Positions 6,965 through 10,631 of a stretch of DNA of 10,631 nt are shown here, piece after piece. Made by a program: the position numbers and the translations under genes. The first letter of the stretch is position 1, and each line of letters opens with the position of its first letter. Source of the DNA: Chloroflexota bacterium (GTDB lineage Bacteria; Chloroflexota; UBA4733); contig JAICXR010000077.1 of assembly GCA_025980355.1 (NCBI GenBank), forward strand, positions 1 through 10,631, given 5' to 3'. A model generated the notes under the pieces. It made no database searches and was not told the origin of the DNA. It saw only the letters and a list, made by a program, of their open reading frames with translations.

Positions 6965-8095
6965 TCACCCCCGTATCCCCACCACATCCGCGTGCCCGAT
7001 GATCTGATTTCCCAGCAGCCAATCGGCGGTGCCGACGGTTCGCGGGTGGAGCGCCTGGATGGCCGCGCCCGCCGAGGGGTCGACGTGCAGCTCCAACCGC
7101 ACCTGACCGGCGGCCCAGGCCGGGACGGGCACGCCGCTATACCGCTCGGCCTCGAGGTCGACGGTGCCGCCGTCCAATGTGGCGAGCGGCGGCAGGTGGG
7201 GGGCCGGCCAGCGCCAGTTCGCCCAACCCGTATCCAGCAGCGCGCGCGCATCGGCGTAGCGGTCGGTGCTGCCCAGGATCACGGCAACTACCTGATGGCC
7301 GTCGCGCAAATCGGCGGCGACGAGGTTCTGCCCCGCCTCGTCCGTCGTCCCGGTCTTGATGCCGTCGGCGCCGGGATAGCTGCCCAGCAGCTCGTTGAGG
7401 TTGTGGAGATCGAATAGCACCTGGCCGTCCGGCGCCCGGATCACCTGTTCACGGGTCTGCACAATCTGCGCGAGGACCGGGTCGCGGAGAATTGCCCGGC
7501 CGAGGGCGGCAAGGTCCGCGGCCGTCGAGTAGTGGCCGGCGGCATCCAGGCCGTGGGGGTTGACGAAGTGGGTGCCGGTGAGGCCCATGCTCTGGGCGCG
7601 GGCATTCATCTGGGCGACGAAGGCCGGCACGGACCCGGCGGTCCCTTCGGCCAGGGCCACCGCGGCATCGTTGCCGGACGGCAGGAACAGCCCGTAGAGC
7701 AGCTGCTCGACCGTCAGGCACTGGCCGGCGACGACGTCCATGCGCGAGCCGGGCGTGGCGGCGGCGAGCGCAGACACGACGAACGTCGCCGCCAGCGGGT
7801 CGTCGGCGCGCACGACGAGCGCCGTCATCATCTTCGTCAGGCTAGCCGGCGCCCGGCGGTCGCCGGGACGGCGCGACCAGAGCGCAAGCCCGCTGGAATC
7901 GTCCACGAGCAAGGCGCTGGCCGCGGTCAGCGTCGGCGGCTGCTCCTGGCGCAACGTCGCCAGTTCGGCCGGGCCGATGGCCGGGCCGCCAGCGTCGCTG
8001 CCGGTGAACTGGGGCGTGCCCCAGGCGCAGAGCAACACCGGCAACAATAGGAGTAGGACCAGTGGCGGCAGGGAACGGCGAACACGGCGTAGCAT
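6965..8095 (-). CDS. D-alanyl-D-alanine carboxypeptidase (peptidase S11, PBP5/DacF-like), 376 aa
   Basis: Extracytoplasmic penicillin-binding protein that removes the terminal D-alanine from peptidoglycan stem peptides and so limits cross-linking. All three active-site motifs are present: SLTK (85-88, nucleophile S85 and base K88), SGN (140-142) and KTG (247-249). Residues 1-26 form a signal peptide with a basic start (MLRRVRR) and a leucine-rich core. A beta-rich C-terminal domain (about 300-370) follows the catalytic part, as in PBP5-like enzymes; I see no clear terminal amphipathic anchor. The frame is open further upstream, to 8302, but that would put about 69 non-family residues before the signal peptide and run into the divergent gene, so I start at the ATG before the signal sequence. 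That ATG has no good ribosome site. It appears to be the first gene of the leftward unit. Confidence 0.93.
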   Translation of the reverse strand: MLRRVRRSLPPLVLLLLLPVLLCAWGTPQFTGSDAGGPAIGPAELATLRQEQPPTLTAASALLVDDSSGLALWSRRPGDRRAPASLTKMMTALVVRADDPLAATFVVSALAAATPGSRMDVVAGQCLTVEQLLYGLFLPSGNDAAVALAEGTAGSVPAFVAQMNARAQSMGLTGTHFVNPHGLDAAGHYSTAADLAALGRAILRDPVLAQIVQTREQVIRAPDGQVLFDLHNLNELLGSYPGADGIKTGTTDEAGQNLVAADLRDGHQVVAVILGSTDRYADARALLDTGWANWRWPAPHLPPLATLDGGTVDLEAERYSGVPVPAWAAGQVRLELHVDPSAGAAIQALHPRTVGTADWLLGNQIIGHADVVGIRG

Positions 8096-8171
8096 GACAG
8101 CGTGAGTGTACCGGGCGCGGCCCTTACCTGGACGTTTGGCCCGAGGTGATGCCCTGAAGTGGGGAGATGCG
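8096..8171. promoter_or_regulatory. Divergent intergenic region between the carboxypeptidase and cyclophilin genes
   Basis: This 76-bp gap must hold start signals for both directions if the gene starts are right. On the minus strand, TACACT (8110-8105) lies nine bases before the carboxypeptidase ATG, with no recognisable -35 and no Shine-Dalgarno sequence, a pattern seen in leaderless messages. On the plus strand I see only the GGGGAG ribosome site (8161-8166) of the cyclophilin gene and no promoter I would defend. Confidence 0.35.
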
Positions 8172-8852
8172 ATGCGGCGATGGCGCCCGGCCCTCTTGGG
8201 GGCGGTACTGCTCGTGGTCCTGGCCGGCTGCGGCCAGACGGCGGCCGTCCCCACCGTGAACCCGGCGGCGGTCCAGTCGGCCTGCGGCACGGCCACACCC
8301 ACCGGGACCCCCCAGCGCAGCTACAGCGCCCCGCCGCCGATGCAGATCGACGTCAAGAAGCAGTACACGGCGACGATCCAGACCCAATACGGCACGATCG
8401 TGATCCAGTTGCTCCCCCAACAGGCACCGCTCACGGTCAACAACTTCGTCTTCCTCGCCTGCCGCGGCTTCTATAATGGCCTGGTCTTTCATCGCGTCGT
8501 GCCCGGCTTCGTGATCCAGGGGGGCGACCCCCAGGGCACCGGGGCGGGCGGCCCCGGCTACACCTTCAAGGACGAGCTGCCTCCGAATTCCAGCGTGTAC
8601 ACGGCGGGGGCGGTGGCCATGGCGAATTCCGGCCCCAACACCAACGGCAGCCAGTTCTTCATCTGCACCGATAACGACACCACCTCTTTGCAGCCGTTGT
8701 ACAGCTATTTCGGCAAGGTGGTGCAGGGCATGGACGCGGTCACCGCGATCAGCAAGGTGGCGCTGACGAGCGACCCCAGCGACCCCTCCGGCGCGAAGTC
8801 GAAGCCGGTGACGCCGGTGGTGATGCAGCGCGTGACGATTCAGGCGCAATAG
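8172..8852 (+). CDS. Lipoprotein cyclophilin-type peptidyl-prolyl cis-trans isomerase, 226 aa
   Basis: Catalyses cis-trans isomerisation of X-Pro bonds, here predicted on the outer face of the membrane. Residues 1-20 are a lipoprotein signal: basic MRRWR, hydrophobic core, and lipobox LAGC with C20 as the lipidated cysteine. A low-complexity Pro/Thr/Ala spacer (about 21-60) tethers the domain. The cyclophilin fold shows FHRVVPGFVIQGGDP (107-120, with R109 the catalytic arginine), GTGAGGPGY (122-130), AMANSGPNTNGSQFF (149-163) and FGKVVQGMD. The segment that usually carries the cyclosporin-contacting Trp/His reads SLQPLYSYFGKV, so those residues are replaced. The start is set by GGGGAG five bases upstream and by the signal peptide; an open frame extends upstream to 8106 but would bury the signal. 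It is followed 40 bp later by a secreted propeller protein gene in the same direction. Confidence 0.92.
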   Translation: MRRWRPALLGAVLLVVLAGCGQTAAVPTVNPAAVQSACGTATPTGTPQRSYSAPPPMQIDVKKQYTATIQTQYGTIVIQLLPQQAPLTVNNFVFLACRGFYNGLVFHRVVPGFVIQGGDPQGTGAGGPGYTFKDELPPNSSVYTAGAVAMANSGPNTNGSQFFICTDNDTTSLQPLYSYFGKVVQGMDAVTAISKVALTSDPSDPSGAKSKPVTPVVMQRVTIQAQ

Positions 8853-8872
8853 CGACGGCCGCGGGCCGTCGC
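8852..8872 (+). other. Perfect 9-bp hairpin after the cyclophilin stop codon
   Basis: GCGACGGCC and GGCCGTCGC form a perfect 9-bp, very GC-rich stem around a GCG loop, starting on the last base of the TAG stop. No T-run follows, so it is not a canonical intrinsic terminator. It could stabilise the upstream message end, weaken read-through into the next gene, or act as a factor-assisted terminator. The ribosome site of the downstream gene begins about ten bases after it. Confidence 0.5.
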
Positions 8873-8892
8873 CGTGGAGAGAAAGGACCATC

Positions 8893-10629
8893 ATGACACC
8901 GACACCGCGAACGCTGCCGCCGCGCCTCACGCGTCTGCTACCGGTGGCGGTGATGCTGCTGCTGGCCCTCGCCTTCCTCCCGGCGCGCAACGCCCAGGCC
9001 GGGACGGGGAGCTTCACCACCGTCTACTCCGACCACGTCTTCAGCCAGCTCGTGGTCGATCCCACCAACACCCACATCGTGTACGCCGCCGGCAGCGACC
9101 AGAACCAGAACGTCTACGTCTTCAAGAGTTTCGACGGCGGCCAGACCTTCGCCAACACCTCCGCGACCTTCGCGCCGTTCTCCCTCTTCGCCATGGCGAT
9201 CGCCAAGATCGATCCGCAAACGCTCTACGCCGGCGGCTACAACGGCGTCACGAAGCAGGGCGCCTTCTATTTCACCCACAACGGCGGCGCTACCTGGACC
9301 GCCGGCGCCTCGGGCCTGAACGGCAACAGCGTGCAGGCGATCGTCGTCGACCCGACGATCGCCACGACCGTGTACCTGGGCACCGACAAGGGCGTCTATA
9401 AGTCGACGGACGGCGGGGTGACGGTGAGCCAGCTCAGCGGCATGGGGGCGCGCAGCATCCACGCCCTCGCCTACGACCACAGCAACCCGGTGGCGTTCTA
9501 CGCCGGCACCGACAGCAACACCGACCCCGGCGTCTGGAAGACCACCGACAACGGCGCCACCTGGAACAACGTCAATAGCGGCCTCCCCGGCGGCACCGTC
9601 CTCCAGCTGGCCTTCGACCCGACGTCGACGCAGACACTCTACGCCGACGTCACCACATCCCCGAACTCCCTGGCCAAGACCACCAACGGCGGCGGTTCGT
9701 GGACCGTCATCAATACGCCGGCAGAGGCGCTCTCCGGCATCGCCGTCGACCCGCTGAACGGCAATAACGTCTATATCACCACCAGCAGCACCGCCCTGCG
9801 CAGCGCCGACGGCGGTGCGACGTTCGTGCCGATCGATCAGAAGGGCAACGGCCCGATCGTCGTCGACGGCGCCAGCCCGCAGGACATCTACATCGGCGGC
9901 GCCGGCATCACCAGCTTCACCTCGGGTCCTCCGCCGATCACGGTCATGCCCACGGCCACGGCCGTTCCGACCGCCACGCCCCAGCCCGGCGTGAACTGCC
10001 AGTTGCCGCCCGCGGTGGCCGGCTCCTATACCTTCCCGCAGACCAAGCATACGGTCAGCGGCGTCTGGCTGCAGTACCTCCGCGCCCACGGCGATGTCGA
10101 CATCCTGGGCTACCCGCGCAGCGAGGTGATCTGCGACCCGATCACCGGCCAGACGGTGCAATACTTCCAGCGGGTGGTGCTGGAGTACCACCCGGAGAAC
10201 CCACCGCCCTACCAGATCGAGCGCCGGTTGCTGGTGCCGGTGCTCTTAGGCGGCGCCGCCGACCCGCCGGCCGACAAGAATAACCCGCCGGCCGGCGACT
10301 CCTACTACTTCACCCAGACCGGCCACTTCGTCGCCAACGTCGCCCCGGACGGCTCGCCGACCTTCTTCAAGCAGTTCTTCGACGCCCACGGCAAGGAAGA
10401 CACCTTCGGCTACCCGTTGGAGGAACCGAAGCAGCGCACCGGCCCCGACGGCACGGTGCGCTGGACGCAGCGCTTCCAGGCCGCGATCATGGAGTACCAT
10501 GCCGAGAACGACAAGGCCGGGAACGTGCCCGGGACCGCTATCCCCTTCGTCACCTACCGAGTCCAACTCACGCTGCTAGGCGACCAGTACATCGCCCAGA
10601 ACCACCTGCCGTTCATCCCGCAGTCGTAA
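8893..10629 (+). CDS. Secreted BNR/Asp-box beta-propeller protein with duplicated C-terminal FGYP modules, 578 aa
   Basis: Function unknown. Residues 1-36 are a signal peptide ending near ARNAQA, so the protein is exported. Residues 40-345 carry six Asp-box motifs (S/T-x-D/N-x-G-x-T/S-W/F) starting at 79, 128, 171, 217, 263 and 304, spaced 41-49 residues. Each precedes a blade strand with VxxxxxDP and VYxG-type sequence, as in sortilin-like or glycosidase-like propellers. I see no sialidase FRIP motif or catalytic set, so a binding or structural role is more likely than hydrolysis. A Pro/Thr linker (346-366) leads to two copies of a roughly 60-70 residue module (378-436 and 470-539). There is no membrane anchor or sorting signal at the C-terminus. 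AAAGGA lies five bases before the ATG. The stop codon is complete two bases before the window ends. Confidence 0.85.
   Translation: MTPTPRTLPPRLTRLLPVAVMLLLALAFLPARNAQAGTGSFTTVYSDHVFSQLVVDPTNTHIVYAAGSDQNQNVYVFKSFDGGQTFANTSATFAPFSLFAMAIAKIDPQTLYAGGYNGVTKQGAFYFTHNGGATWTAGASGLNGNSVQAIVVDPTIATTVYLGTDKGVYKSTDGGVTVSQLSGMGARSIHALAYDHSNPVAFYAGTDSNTDPGVWKTTDNGATWNNVNSGLPGGTVLQLAFDPTSTQTLYADVTTSPNSLAKTTNGGGSWTVINTPAEALSGIAVDPLNGNNVYITTSSTALRSADGGATFVPIDQKGNGPIVVDGASPQDIYIGGAGITSFTSGPPPITVMPTATAVPTATPQPGVNCQLPPAVAGSYTFPQTKHTVSGVWLQYLRAHGDVDILGYPRSEVICDPITGQTVQYFQRVVLEYHPENPPPYQIERRLLVPVLLGGAADPPADKNNPPAGDSYYFTQTGHFVANVAPDGSPTFFKQFFDAHGKEDTFGYPLEEPKQRTGPDGTVRWTQRFQAAIMEYHAENDKAGNVPGTAIPFVTYRVQLTLLGDQYIAQNHLPFIPQS
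9127..9825 (+). repeat. Six Asp-box (BNR) repeats of a beta-propeller
   Basis: Within the secreted protein the six boxes read SFDGGQTF, THNGGATW, STDGGVTV, TTDNGATW, TTNGGGSW and SADGGATF. The near-regular spacing and recurrent VDP and YxG strands between them indicate propeller blades rather than chance matches. The third box lacks the aromatic last residue. Confidence 0.85.
10024..10509 (+). repeat. Tandem duplicated C-terminal module (FGYP / EYHxEN)
   Basis: Two protein copies align: TFPQTKHTVSG with YFTQTGHFVAN, a WLQYLRAHGDVDILGYP block with FFKQFFDAHGKEDTFGYP, then a G-x-x-V-x-YFQRVVLEYHPEN block with VRWTQRFQAAIMEYHAEN. Each copy is followed by a short hydrophobic VxLLG stretch. The GYP core resembles LGFP-type cell-wall repeats, but the full pattern is different and I know no named function. 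Divergence between the copies indicates an old duplication. Confidence 0.75.
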
Positions 10630-10631
10630 GG

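Noticed and set aside
8106..8171. N-terminal extension of the cyclophilin by 22 residues
   Set aside because: It would bury the lipoprotein signal; the internal ATG has GGGGAG five bases upstream.
8096..8302. N-terminal extension of the carboxypeptidase to an upstream start
   Set aside because: It would place about 69 residues before a clear signal peptide and overlap the divergent cyclophilin gene's start.
8938..10191. A 417-codon minus-strand open frame opposite the propeller gene
   Set aside because: It is Val/Gly/Arg/Asp-rich without motifs, while the plus strand shows a signal peptide, six Asp boxes and a good ribosome site.

Overview
The window is high-GC bacterial DNA, almost entirely coding, with features that suggest a member of the Chloroflexota. 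The pointers are the last gene's proline/threonine linker (PTATAVPTATPQP), which I associate with secreted Chloroflexota proteins, its C-terminal FGYP/EYHxEN modules, frequent GTG starts, and secreted proteins with simple signal peptides. This placement is an inference from recalled family features, not a database result.

Layout. Positions 1-8095 hold seven genes, all read leftward (minus strand) and packed with overlaps or gaps of at most 45 bases. In transcription order they are a D-Ala-D-Ala carboxypeptidase, an RluB/RsuA-type pseudouridine synthase, cytidylate kinase (cmk), FAD-dependent glycerol-3-phosphate dehydrogenase (glpD), a SAM-dependent O-methyltransferase, an alpha-glucan phosphorylase (glgP), and the first 186 codons of aconitase (acnA), which runs off the left edge. 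Stop codons commonly overlap or abut the next gene's ribosome binding site, so this looks like one transcription unit with translational coupling. The one internal break is the 45-bp glgP-acnA gap. It carries a good candidate sigma70-type promoter and a perfect 7-bp inverted repeat straddling its predicted start point.

A 76-bp divergent intergenic region (8096-8171) separates this unit from two plus-strand genes. The first encodes a cyclophilin-type peptidyl-prolyl isomerase made as a lipoprotein. The second encodes a secreted protein with a six-Asp-box (BNR) beta-propeller, a Pro/Thr linker and a duplicated C-terminal module. A 9-bp perfect hairpin lies between the two.

How the genes fit together. 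Most are housekeeping or central metabolism: peptidoglycan trimming, 23S/16S rRNA modification, CMP/dCMP phosphorylation, entry of glycerol-3-phosphate into glycolysis, glycogen breakdown and the TCA cycle. The plus-strand pair is envelope-directed: an extracytoplasmic foldase beside a secreted propeller protein. I see no transposon, CRISPR array, phage gene, tRNA or rRNA, and no convincing defence or novel enzymatic system. The least explained parts are the duplicated C-terminal module of the last protein and the control site in front of acnA.
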